From the NCBI RefSeq assembly GCF_014204415.1, contig NZ_JACHLE010000001.1, forward strand, positions 992,001 through 1,056,000: DNA of 64,000 nt, read 5' to 3'. Of the stretch, positions 1 through 7,230 are shown in pieces. Origin of the DNA: Chryseobacterium defluvii (GTDB taxonomy: Bacteria > Bacteroidota > Bacteroidia > Flavobacteriales > Weeksellaceae). The stretch's first letter is position 1, and each line of letters opens with the position of its first letter. The notes under the pieces are model-generated. The model was not told where the DNA came from. It saw only the letters and a program-made list of their open reading frames with translations, and made no database searches. The position numbers were made by a program, and so were the translations under genes.

Positions 1-36
1 AAACAAAAGTCCAATTCCAGGTTCAATAATTCCCAT
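1..36 (-). CDS. atpF: ATP synthase F0 subunit b, N-terminus only
   Basis: The complement of the first 36 bases reads ATG followed by MGIIEPGIGLLF, which matches the conserved N-terminus of Bacteroidetes F0 b subunits (xxPGIGLxFW). The rest lies outside the window. Subunit b is the membrane-anchored stator stalk joining the a subunit to F1. It follows atpE in the same direction, the normal F0 order a-c-b. Only 12 codons are visible, so the call rests on this motif and on position. Confidence 0.8.
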   Translation of the reverse strand, partial: MGIIEPGIGLLF

Positions 37-83
37 ATCTGTAAATTCTTTTTTTAATGTTATATTATGGATCGTTTTTAAAA

Positions 84-120
84 ATTCTTAGCAGCAGCCA
101 ACCGCTTAACTGCTAAGAAT
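84..120 (-). promoter_or_regulatory. Stem-loop between atpE and atpF
   Basis: Perfect 11-base inverted repeat (84-94 with 110-120, 15-base loop) in the roughly 100-base gap between the atpE stop and the atpF start. In the mRNA it lies just after atpE. No long U-run follows in the operon direction, so I do not call it a full terminator. A 3'-stabilising or processing hairpin that raises atpE output is plausible, because the c subunit is needed in many copies. Confidence 0.55.
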
Positions 121-136
121 AGCTTTTTGAGGATAA

Positions 137-355
137 TTACTTGATGAAAGCACCAAAGATGATCGCAATAAGACCAGCACCTTCAATAAGACCAGCAGCA
201 ATAAGCATTGCTCCCTGGATCTTACCAGCTTGTTCCGGTTGTCTGGCGATAGCATCCATAGCATGACCACCGATTTTACCAATACCAAGACCTACTCCTA
301 ATACTGCTAAACCGATTCCTACGTAAATTAATCCTGCTCCAGTTGTTGTATCCAT
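137..355 (-). CDS. atpE: ATP synthase F0 subunit c
   Basis: 72-residue, two-helix proteolipid that forms the rotating c-ring in the inner membrane. Helix 1 (about 8-33) is glycine-rich. The polar loop R38-Q39-P40-E41 is the F1-contact loop. Helix 2 (about 47-70) carries the ion-binding carboxylate E58 in the context LIEGAG. The sodium-type glutamine of helix 1 is absent, so proton coupling is expected. The gene lies 37 bases downstream of atpB and upstream of atpF in the operon. Confidence 0.96.
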   Translation of the reverse strand: MDTTTGAGLIYVGIGLAVLGVGLGIGKIGGHAMDAIARQPEQAGKIQGAMLIAAGLIEGAGLIAIIFGAFIK

Positions 356-392
356 AATAAAATAAATATTTAGTTAAAAATTATTTTCAAAA

Positions 393-1535
393 TTAAGCTC
401 CCGCTTTTTCATGCGCATGGTCATCATGATGATGTTCGTGCTCGTGTTCTGCCACTGCAATACCAATAAATAATGCTGACAATACGGTAAAGATATATGC
501 CTGTAACGCTGCTACCAATAATTCCAGTACTGAAACAAATAACGCCAATGGTACAGATGCAAATCCTAAGAAAGGAGTTTTAAATATAAAGATCAAAGAT
601 ATAATTGCCAGGATCATGATGTGCCCTGCCGTTACGTTGGCAAAAAGTCGCATCATCAATGCAAAAGGCTTTGTAAAGATCCCGATGATCTCGATCGGAA
701 CCATAATCGGGTATAATAAGATCGGAACCGGCGGCATAAAGATGTGCTTCCAGTAGTCTTTATTGGCACTGAACAAAGTAATCAATAAAGTGATGATCGC
801 CAATACGGCAGTAATTGCAATATTTCCTGTAAGGTTGGCTCCTCCCGGGAAGAAAGGGATTAACCCGAAAAGGTTATTGAACCAGATAAAGAAGAAAGCC
901 GTTAAAAGATAAGGCATATACCTCTTGTATTTTACAGATCCGATATTCGGGATAGCTACTTCATCTCTGATAAATACGATAACAGGCTCCATTACTTTCC
1001 CGATTCCTTTCGGAAGCTGGGATTTTTTATACCCTCTCGCCATCCCGATGAAAACAATCATCATAAAGATTACTGAAAGGAACATTGAAGCTGCATTCTT
1101 GGTAATTGAGAAATCAAAAAACACTTCGTTTGCTTTTTGTTTCCCGTTTATGATAGAGAATAATGTTGCTTTTTCAACTCCTTTGGTAGAAACCACTTGT
1201 CCGTGTTCTAACGTATATCCGTCATGCTCATGACCGTGGGCAATACTGTTTGACAGGAATGTATGCCAGCCTGCATTATCCTTAATAATTATGGGCAAAG
1301 GGAGAGAAACATGATGCTCTTCACCATTATCATCTTTAGTAGTCCATAAATGCCATTCATTGGAATCACCAATGTGTTCCATGATCATTTTGGTAGCATT
1401 GAAGTCTTTTTCATCTTCCTTATGCTCTACTTTTTCAGCTGACTTTTCACCTTCAGATCCATGCTGTGCAGCAGCAAAACTGCTAATGAACACAAATAAA
1501 AATGCGAAAAATAATGAAGAAATCTTTCTGTTCAT
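393..1535 (-). CDS. atpB: ATP synthase F0 subunit a
   Basis: 380-residue proton-channel subunit. It starts with a signal-peptide-like segment (MNRKISSLFF...FAAAQ, about 1-24) and a hydrophilic periplasmic region to about residue 150. This makes it longer than the roughly 270-residue enterobacterial protein, as usual in Bacteroidetes. Several membrane helices follow. The essential arginine is R296 in MMRLFANVTAGH. The C-terminus is a charged tail very rich in histidine (about 363-375, alternating HE/HH/DDH). It is the second gene of the visible operon, after an 89-codon membrane gene. Confidence 0.96.
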   Translation of the reverse strand: MNRKISSLFFAFLFVFISSFAAAQHGSEGEKSAEKVEHKEDEKDFNATKMIMEHIGDSNEWHLWTTKDDNGEEHHVSLPLPIIIKDNAGWHTFLSNSIAHGHEHDGYTLEHGQVVSTKGVEKATLFSIINGKQKANEVFFDFSITKNAASMFLSVIFMMIVFIGMARGYKKSQLPKGIGKVMEPVIVFIRDEVAIPNIGSVKYKRYMPYLLTAFFFIWFNNLFGLIPFFPGGANLTGNIAITAVLAIITLLITLFSANKDYWKHIFMPPVPILLYPIMVPIEIIGIFTKPFALMMRLFANVTAGHIMILAIISLIFIFKTPFLGFASVPLALFVSVLELLVAALQAYIFTVLSALFIGIAVAEHEHEHHHDDHAHEKAGA

Positions 1536-1617
1536 ATCTCTTTTTTAATCGTGTGCAAATATATCGATTTTATTAAACTTTACCAATATTAAAAATTGAT
1601 TTTTATCATCAAAAAAA

Positions 1618-1887
1618 TCAGGATCTGTTAATGAGTTTTATTATAGGTAAATATATAAGGAAAGATGCTATAATAAAGCAGATCACAATAAATAGAAAAC
1701 CTTCCTTTGTTCTGTCAATTATTGCCAATGATATAATAAGCCATATAATATCCTTAGAAATATTGATGGCAAGGAATTTCATCCCCGCATCAGGCTTACC
1801 ATACAAAAATCGTCTGAATAGTATGTACACTATTATGTTGAGCAACACTATTAAAAATACCACAATAAGGCCATCTGAAAAATCCAT
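1618..1887 (-). CDS. Small membrane protein at the head of the ATP synthase operon
   Basis: 89 residues with three hydrophobic segments (about 6-24, 44-60 and 64-83) and basic loops. It is the first gene of the F0 operon, in the position where AtpI/AtpZ-type assembly proteins usually sit. I see no diagnostic AtpI motif, so a role in c-ring assembly or ion supply is inferred from position only. The ATG at 1887 lies only four bases after a TATTTTTG box, so translation may start at or near the 5' end of the mRNA. Confidence 0.65.
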   Translation of the reverse strand: MDFSDGLIVVFLIVLLNIIVYILFRRFLYGKPDAGMKFLAINISKDIIWLIISLAIIDRTKEGFLFIVICFIIASFLIYLPIIKLINRS

Positions 1888-1891
1888 ACTG

Positions 1892-1926
1892 CAAAAATAA
1901 AACTATAATTGATTAAACTAAACAAA
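1892..1926 (-). promoter_or_regulatory. Bacteroidetes-type promoter of the atp operon
   Basis: Read on the minus strand: TTTG (1926-1923), 23-base spacer, TATTTTTG (1899-1892). This fits the flavobacterial consensus TTG-N17-23-TAnnTTTG. It lies directly before the start of the 89-codon gene, which implies a very short or absent leader. Confidence 0.6.
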
Positions 1927-1965
1927 TCTCGGCTATTCTATATGATATATATTATTAAAAATCCT

Positions 1966-1973
1966 TATTTTTG
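1966..1973 (+). promoter_or_regulatory. Probable -7 box of the ffh promoter
   Basis: TATTTTTG matches TAnnTTTG and lies 19 bases before the ffh ATG. I see no convincing TTG element at the expected upstream distance. Confidence 0.45.
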
Positions 1974-1992
1974 CAAACTATAATTTATAAAT

Positions 1993-3354
1993 ATGTTTAA
2001 TAGTTTACAGGATAAATTAGACAAAGCACTTCATAATATTTCCGGACGCGGGAAAATTACAGAAATCAATGTTGCAGAAACCGTAAAGGAGATCCGCAGG
2101 GCGCTGGTGGATGCCGACGTTAACTATAAAGTAGCAAAAGACCTTACAAAAAGGGTTCAGGATAAGGCTTTAGGGCAAAATGTTCTTACTTCTCTTACCC
2201 CGGGGCAATTGATGACAAAAATTGTTCATGATGAGCTCGTAGACTTAATGGGAGGTTCCCAAGAGGGGATCAACCTTTCAGGGAAACCGACTGTAATTCT
2301 TATTGCAGGTCTTCAGGGGTCAGGTAAAACCACATTTTCCGGTAAACTTGCCAATTATTTAAAAACTAAAAGAACTAAGAAACCTCTGTTGGTTGCCTGT
2401 GACGTTTACCGTCCGGCTGCTATTGACCAGCTTAAAGTATTAGGCGGCCAGATCGGGGTTCCTGTTTATACTGAAGAAGGAGCAACCAATCCTTCCACTA
2501 TTGCAGACAATGCAATCAAGTTTGCAAAAGAGAACAACCATGATGTTGTGATCGTCGATACTGCTGGACGTCTTGCGATAGATGAGCAGATGATGAACGA
2601 GATCAAATCAGTCCATTATTTCATCAAGCCTCAGGAAACCTTGTTTGTAGTAGACTCTATGACCGGACAGGATGCCGTAAATACGGCAAAGGCATTCAAT
2701 GATGCTTTAAATTTTGATGGTGTTGTTCTTACAAAATTGGATGGTGATACCAGAGGGGGTGCTGCCTTAACGATCCGTTCCGTAGTGGAAAAACCGATCA
2801 AATTCATTTCCACGGGTGAAAAAATGGAAGCTTTAGACCTTTTCTACCCGGAAAGGATGGCAGACAGGATCTTGGGAATGGGAGACGTTGTTTCCTTAGT
2901 GGAAAGAGCCCAGGAGCAGTTTGATGAGGAAGAAGCCAAAAAACTTCATAAAAAAATCGCTAAAAATGAATTTGGCTTTGATGATTTCTTAAAACAGATC
3001 AACCAGATCAAAAAGATGGGTAATATGAAAGACCTGATGGGTATGATCCCGGGGGTAGGAAAAGCCATCAAGGATGTGGAAATAAGTGATGATGCATTTA
3101 AGCATATTGAAGCGATTATCCATTCTATGACCCCTGATGAAAGAAGAAAACCATCTATTATCAATACCCAGAGAAAACAAAGAATTGCTAAAGGGGCAGG
3201 AAGAAAAATTGAAGATGTCAACCAATTGATGAAACAGTTTGACCAGATGGGTAAAATGATGAAGATGATGCAGGGGCCTCAGGGAAAACAGATGATGCAG
3301 ATGATGAGCAAAATGCCGAATATGCCTGGTATGGGCGGAATGTTTGGAAAATAA
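1993..3354 (+). CDS. ffh: Signal recognition particle GTPase Ffh
   Basis: 453 residues, typical length. It binds SRP RNA and the signal sequences of nascent membrane proteins and delivers ribosomes to FtsY. The N domain (1-95) precedes the G domain with G1 GLQGSGKTT (106-114), DTAGR (189-193) and TKLDG (247-251) followed by DTRGGA. The C-terminal M domain (about 300-453) is methionine-rich, with a run of MMKMMQ/MMQMM repeats. It is a single-gene unit closed by a strong terminator and divergent from the atp operon. Confidence 0.97.
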   Translation: MFNSLQDKLDKALHNISGRGKITEINVAETVKEIRRALVDADVNYKVAKDLTKRVQDKALGQNVLTSLTPGQLMTKIVHDELVDLMGGSQEGINLSGKPTVILIAGLQGSGKTTFSGKLANYLKTKRTKKPLLVACDVYRPAAIDQLKVLGGQIGVPVYTEEGATNPSTIADNAIKFAKENNHDVVIVDTAGRLAIDEQMMNEIKSVHYFIKPQETLFVVDSMTGQDAVNTAKAFNDALNFDGVVLTKLDGDTRGGAALTIRSVVEKPIKFISTGEKMEALDLFYPERMADRILGMGDVVSLVERAQEQFDEEEAKKLHKKIAKNEFGFDDFLKQINQIKKMGNMKDLMGMIPGVGKAIKDVEISDDAFKHIEAIIHSMTPDERRKPSIINTQRKQRIAKGAGRKIEDVNQLMKQFDQMGKMMKMMQGPQGKQMMQMMSKMPNMPGMGGMFGK

Positions 3355-3363
3355 ATGATCTAC

Positions 3364-3412
3364 TAAAAATATAAAAGCTCCGGTTCTTCGAACCGGAGCT
3401 TTTATATTTTTA
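3364..3412. terminator. Strong bidirectional terminator after ffh
   Basis: Perfect 22-base inverted repeat (3364-3385 with 3391-3412) around a five-base loop CTTCG. The GC-rich core is AGCTCCGGTT/AACCGGAGCT, flanked by A- and T-rich arms, so it can act in both directions between convergent genes. Confidence 0.9.
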
Positions 3413-3457
3413 TAATACCATTAAAATAAACCTGTTTCAATTTCTATATAATATTTC

Positions 3458-3497
3458 CGAATCTAAACTGTGTTGAGATGCTTTCAGCATGACAAAG
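3458..3497. repeat. Single degenerate copy of the dispersed palindromic repeat
   Basis: The segment CCGAATCTAAACTG...GAGATGC then TTTCAGCATGACAAA matches the right two thirds of the units of the tandem array at 8662-9166. It lies in the convergent gap after ffh. Confidence 0.6.
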
Positions 3498-3531
3498 CAG
3501 ATGCTTATAATAAGCTTCCGTTTTAAATAAG

Positions 3532-3561
3532 AAAGCCCTGAGAAATTAATCTCAGGACTTT
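3532..3561 (-). terminator. Terminator of the first beta-barrel gene
   Basis: Seven-base stem CCTGAGA (3537-3543) / TCTCAGG (3550-3556), extended by AAAG/CTTT across one mismatch. On the minus strand a T-rich tract follows. It lies about 25 bases after the stop of the 3584-4234 gene. Confidence 0.7.
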
Positions 3562-3583
3562 ATCTTCTGTATATGTTCGTTTA

Positions 3584-4234
3584 TTATTTTGCAAAAACAT
3601 ATTTAACACCAATAGTTACCGCTGATAAATTCAAACCGAACTTGTAGTTATTTACACTTTTAGCTCCGTCAACATCTAACTTGGAAGTGTTGTATCCGAA
3701 TTCACCGATAGTAGCCTCGATAGTCCAGTTTTTGTTTAAGAAATAATCTAAACCTGGCTTAACGTTTACTCCGATAGAAGTATAGTTTGCCTCGTCAGAG
3801 CTGGATACTGTTGTAGTGTTACCTCCTACTGTTGTAGTTGCAGTAGCCTCTTCTTTATATTTACCAAACTCCATTGGAACTTCTAATTGTCCGAAGAAAT
3901 ATAATTTATCTCCTAAAGTCCAGTATTTTCTTACGAACGGGCTTGCAACAAATGCAGACTGGGTAACTTCAGATTTAGCAACCGTCATTGCACTCGTAGA
4001 AGTTAAAGTTACTTTATCATTTGCATATCCTACACCTGCACCAACAGCTAAGTTAGGAGCTACAAAGAAACCTACGGTAGGAACTACTCTGAAGCTTTCT
4101 GCTTTAGAATTGTTATTGTTGTTTTCTTCCTGGGAATACCCTACTTGTCCGGAAACATAAACAGTTCCTTTAGCGATCTGAGCATTTGATAAACCGAAAA
4201 GTGCAACTGCACCTGCTAATAATAGTTTTTTCAT
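3584..4234 (-). CDS. Outer-membrane beta-barrel protein (OmpA-like barrel)
   Basis: 216 residues from the chosen start. An upstream in-frame ATG at 4264 would add ten residues, but the ATG at 4234 begins a clean signal peptide (MKKLLLAGAVALFGLSNAQ). The mature part consists of short alternating hydrophobic/polar strands with glycine- and aromatic-rich turns. It ends in a strand terminating VKYVFAK, the usual C-terminal signature of outer-membrane barrels inserted by BamA. No peptidoglycan-binding OmpA domain is present. The ligand is unknown; porin-like or structural roles are possible. Confidence 0.85.
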   Translation of the reverse strand: MKKLLLAGAVALFGLSNAQIAKGTVYVSGQVGYSQEENNNNNSKAESFRVVPTVGFFVAPNLAVGAGVGYANDKVTLTSTSAMTVAKSEVTQSAFVASPFVRKYWTLGDKLYFFGQLEVPMEFGKYKEEATATTTVGGNTTTVSSSDEANYTSIGVNVKPGLDYFLNKNWTIEATIGEFGYNTSKLDVDGAKSVNNYKFGLNLSAVTIGVKYVFAK

Positions 4235-4390
4235 TTTAAAAAATTTTAATACTTTCTGGGGCAAATTTACACTGGCCTTATTACATATTAAAATTTGTTA
4301 ATGTGATTAATATCATTAATAATTTCTAGTAATTTTCAATAATAATATGCATCATATACATGCTTTTGATTTATTTACAATTTTTTGAAT

Positions 4391-4570
4391 AAAAAAACTC
4401 CAACTTTTCAATCGGAGTTTAATATATGTAATTTTTCAATACATCTTAATTTTATTAAAAAAAATCATTCTGATGATCATAACATCTGCCATCCTACCGA
4501 TAGAGCCCCCAATATTCAAAATTGTTTTTTGGGTCCTATATGATATATAACTTAAATCACTGCTGCCCAA
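4391..4570 (-). ncRNA. Candidate small RNA ending in its own terminator
   Basis: On the minus strand a stem (4414-4420 with 4395-4401) followed by a T-run looks like an intrinsic terminator. The preceding gene already has its own terminator at 4590-4609, so the second one suggests a separate transcript of about 150-180 nt. The segment has no open frame. It contains a hairpin-forming stretch around 4500-4540 and the palindrome ATGATCAT. I find no good TAnnTTTG box upstream. Confidence 0.3.
4395..4420 (-). terminator. Orphan minus-strand terminator
   Basis: AAACTCC (4395-4401) pairs with GGAGTTT (4414-4420). On the minus strand at least seven T residues follow. No gene ends immediately before it. 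Confidence 0.65.
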
Positions 4571-4589
4571 CCTCTGATAAAAAACAAAA

Positions 4590-4609
4590 GCCGCTTAAAT
4601 AAGCGGCTC
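4590..4609 (-). terminator. Terminator of the second beta-barrel gene
   Basis: Perfect nine-base stem AGCCGCTTA/TAAGCGGCT with a two-base loop, followed on the minus strand by a T-rich tract, 24 bases after the stop codon at 4634. Confidence 0.85.
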
Positions 4610-4633
4610 TGATACTTTAATATAAAAATTCAA

Positions 4634-5155
4634 TTAAAATTTATAAGCATATCCAATGTTTACAGAACTAAGTGTACCATCTTTGCTGATTCCTTTATAT
4701 CCTGCATATACATTATGCTTTTCTGCAAATGTATAACCTACTTTAGGCTGATAATAGAATCCTCCTCCATCAGCATCACCTGTTAAGAAAGCATATCCTA
4801 AATCTGCACCTAAGTTAAATCCACCGTCAAAGCTATACTGAGCTGTAGCAGCAACCGGAATAGCACCTACATTGAATTTATAAGACTGTGCAGGGATAGT
4901 GATAGGTCCCATAGTAATTGCAGGCGTACTATATTCTTTCCCAAAATAGTGAGAATATCCTGTTGTAGCTCCTAATTCAAAGTTATCAGCTATTTCCCAA
5001 GTATATGCCACGTCTAACCCGGCATTGAAAGAATAAGCATCACCAGCATCACCAATAGGTAAACCAGCATGAGCTCCTAATTTAAAATGACTTTCCTGTG
5101 CATTAACATTTGCTCCTAATAGAGCCAAAGCTCCAATCAATAATAGTTTTTTCAT
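4634..5155 (-). CDS. Outer-membrane beta-barrel protein
   Basis: 173 residues. Signal peptide MKKLLLIGALALLGANVNAQ, then amphipathic strands rich in Gly, Tyr and Phe, ending VNIGYAYKF, a typical barrel C-terminus. It is similar in design to the protein encoded at 3584-4234 and of the OmpW/OmpX-like size class. It is a single-gene unit on the minus strand with its own terminator. The function is unknown beyond its probable outer-membrane location. Confidence 0.85.
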   Translation of the reverse strand: MKKLLLIGALALLGANVNAQESHFKLGAHAGLPIGDAGDAYSFNAGLDVAYTWEIADNFELGATTGYSHYFGKEYSTPAITMGPITIPAQSYKFNVGAIPVAATAQYSFDGGFNLGADLGYAFLTGDADGGGFYYQPKVGYTFAEKHNVYAGYKGISKDGTLSSVNIGYAYKF

Positions 5156-5257
5156 GATTAATTTTAATTATTCTCGGCAAATCTAAATACTTTTTACCAA
5201 ATTAACAAATTTTAATAAAAGTAAGATGTGTAAATTTATAAATTTAACATCATAAAA

Positions 5258-6217
5258 TCAATCATTTCTCACTCTCTTTTCCTCATCATTATAAGCAAGA
5301 ATGATCTTTTTAACCACAGGATGCCTTACCACATCTTCCTCAGTAAGATGCACAAAACCAATCTCTTTTACATCTTTCAATATCCTCATAGCCTCTTTTA
5401 ATCCGGATTGCTGCTTAGGCGGCAGATCTACCTGGCTCGGATCACCGGTGATGATAAACTTGGCATTCATCCCCATTCGGGTAAGGAACATTTTCATCTG
5501 AGAATGAGTGGTATTCTGAGCTTCATCAAGAATAACAAATGCCTCATCCAGGGTTCTCCCTCTCATGAAAGCAAGAGGTGCCACTTCAATTACCTTTTTT
5601 TCCATAAAGCCTTCAAGCTTCTCATGAGGAATCATATCCCGGAGTGCATCATATAAAGGCTGTAAATACGGATCCAGCTTTTCCTTAAGGTCTCCCGGTA
5701 AAAATCCCAGGCTCTCCCCTGCTTCCACAGCCGGCCTGGTCAGGATGATCCTTTTAACTTCCTTATCTCTTAAAGCTCTTGCTGCCAACGCTACACTGGT
5801 ATATGTTTTCCCGGTTCCCGCAGGCCCAATGGCAAAAACCATGTCCTTTTTCTCGGTTTCCTTTACCAGTTTTTTAAGATTAGTAGTTTTGGCTTTAATG
5901 ACCTTTCCATTGACTCCTTTTACAATAATATCCTGGTCAAAGACCAATTGCTTTTCATTCTCATCCTTTATGTTGAGAATATTTTCCACATCCTTTAGTT
6001 CAATAGAATTATTTTTGGAAATAAAGCTTACAATATCATCCAGCTTTTGTTTCAGGATATCCAGAGCCTCCTGATTTCCCATTGCAAAAATATAATGATC
6101 CCTGCCTGTAATCTTAAGAGTCGGAAAACTTGATTTTATTAAATTAAAATATTGATTGTTTACCCCATAGAAGCTTTTTGCATCAATTCCTTCTAAATCA
6201 TATGTTATTTCAAACAT
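5258..6217 (-). CDS. PhoH-family ATPase
   Basis: 319 residues, usual length for the PhoH/YbeZ group. Walker A is GPAGTGKT (131-138) and Walker B is VILDEAQN (228-235). An N-terminal region of about 100 residues resembles a KH-like domain (see ALDILKQKLDDIVSF). Family members are RNA-linked ATPases often paired with the endonuclease YbeY, but no ybeY lies here, so the partner and substrate are unknown. The gene is followed by an AT-rich gap and is divergent from the DUF62 gene. Confidence 0.92.
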   Translation of the reverse strand: MFEITYDLEGIDAKSFYGVNNQYFNLIKSSFPTLKITGRDHYIFAMGNQEALDILKQKLDDIVSFISKNNSIELKDVENILNIKDENEKQLVFDQDIIVKGVNGKVIKAKTTNLKKLVKETEKKDMVFAIGPAGTGKTYTSVALAARALRDKEVKRIILTRPAVEAGESLGFLPGDLKEKLDPYLQPLYDALRDMIPHEKLEGFMEKKVIEVAPLAFMRGRTLDEAFVILDEAQNTTHSQMKMFLTRMGMNAKFIITGDPSQVDLPPKQQSGLKEAMRILKDVKEIGFVHLTEEDVVRHPVVKKIILAYNDEEKRVRND

Positions 6218-6314
6218 GCAAATATTTTTTATTCAGATTTTAAAATTAAAGTTTTTTTTCAAATTTATCTTAAATTGTTATCCACAATCTTCCGGGCTTT
6301 CTTTTATTTTTAAA

Positions 6315-6322
6315 TAAATTTG
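6315..6322 (+). promoter_or_regulatory. Probable -7 promoter box
   Basis: TAAATTTG, a match to TAnnTTTG, lies 18 bases before the ATG at 6341. This supports that ATG over the in-frame upstream alternative start at 6320, which would overlap the box. Confidence 0.45.
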
Positions 6323-6340
6323 CATCACTATTATTCTGGA

Positions 6341-7168
6341 ATGTCAATTATTACCCTTACTTCAGATTTTGGAAGTTTAGACTATAGAGTTTCTGCCGTG
6401 AAGGGCAGGATCTTATCTCTGAATCCGGAAGTCAGTATTATAGATATTACGCACGATATTCAGGCATACAACCTTATACAGACCTCATATATCGTCAGAA
6501 ATGCTTACAGGTATTTTCCTAAAGGGACCATTCATATCCTGTCCGTCGACAGTTTTTTTCATAAATCCAGAAAGAATATTCTGTACAAAGCAGATGGCTC
6601 CTACTTTCTGGCAGCAGATAACGGATTACTGAGTCTTATTTTCTTCGATATCAAGCCAGAAGCTATTTATGAAGTTACCCTGAATAACAGGTTCGATGAT
6701 GTGGTCAATTTTACATCAGCAGATGTTTTTGTGCCTGCTGCGGTACATTTGGCCAACGGTGGACTTCCGGAAGTGATCGGAAGAAAGATCAAATCGGCAA
6801 AGCAGCTTTTATTCCCCAAACCTGTTTATAATGAATCTGAGGGAATGATCATAGGAGAAGTAATGTATATTGATAATTTCGGAAATATAATCTCAAATAT
6901 CAGTAAAGATTTTTTTGAGACCGTCGCCAAAGGATTTGAAAACTTTACAATAAAATTCAGGAATTTAAGTCTTTCCCGGATATTTTCAAGCCACACTGAA
7001 GTCGTTTCAGACTGGGAGCGGGAAACCGAATTTCACGGGCAGTCCGCTGCAATTTTCAATGACAGCCATCTTTTGGAACTTACCATTTATAAAGGAAGTA
7101 AAAAAAACGGGGCCAAGACTTTATTCGGACTGAATGTCGGCGAGAATATTTATATCGAATTTTCTTAA
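6341..7168 (+). CDS. SAM hydroxide adenosyltransferase (DUF62 family)
   Basis: 275 residues from the ATG at 6341. The family hydrolyses S-adenosylmethionine to adenosine and methionine and is related to fluorinase and chlorinase. The N-terminal signature is ITLTSDFGSLDY. Further family landmarks are IIDITHDI, the NG(L)L loop in AADNGLLSLI, and YIDNFGNIISNIS in the C-terminal beta domain. It reads into the E2 gene after 62 bases, although that gene has its own promoter box. The physiological reason for SAM hydrolysis in this organism is unknown. Confidence 0.9.
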   Translation: MSIITLTSDFGSLDYRVSAVKGRILSLNPEVSIIDITHDIQAYNLIQTSYIVRNAYRYFPKGTIHILSVDSFFHKSRKNILYKADGSYFLAADNGLLSLIFFDIKPEAIYEVTLNNRFDDVVNFTSADVFVPAAVHLANGGLPEVIGRKIKSAKQLLFPKPVYNESEGMIIGEVMYIDNFGNIISNISKDFFETVAKGFENFTIKFRNLSLSRIFSSHTEVVSDWERETEFHGQSAAIFNDSHLLELTIYKGSKKNGAKTLFGLNVGENIYIEFS

Positions 7169-7202
7169 ATTATACTTTTCATAAAAAAACCGATTTTTTT
7201 TA

Positions 7203-7210
7203 TATATTTG
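7203..7210 (+). promoter_or_regulatory. Probable -7 box upstream of the E2 gene
   Basis: TATATTTG, a match to TAnnTTTG, 20 bases before the ATG at 7231. No clear TTG element lies at the expected distance. Confidence 0.45.
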
Positions 7211-7230
7211 TCAAAATCTAAAAAATAAAA

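Larger units (their letters stand above)
4235..4633. other. 399-base intergenic region with no coding sequence
   Basis: The right end holds the terminator of the downstream-oriented gene (4590-4609). A second minus-strand terminator lies at 4395-4420, with about 170 bases of non-coding DNA between them. This is the basis of the small RNA candidate listed separately. The remainder (4235-4390) is very AT-rich and should contain the promoter of the 4234 gene. I see no tRNA. Confidence 0.6.

Noticed and set aside
4480-4540. tRNA-like stretch in the beta-barrel intergenic region
   Set aside because: The minus-strand GGCTCTATCGGTAGGATGG resembles a D-arm superficially, but I see no acceptor, anticodon or T-arm pairing.
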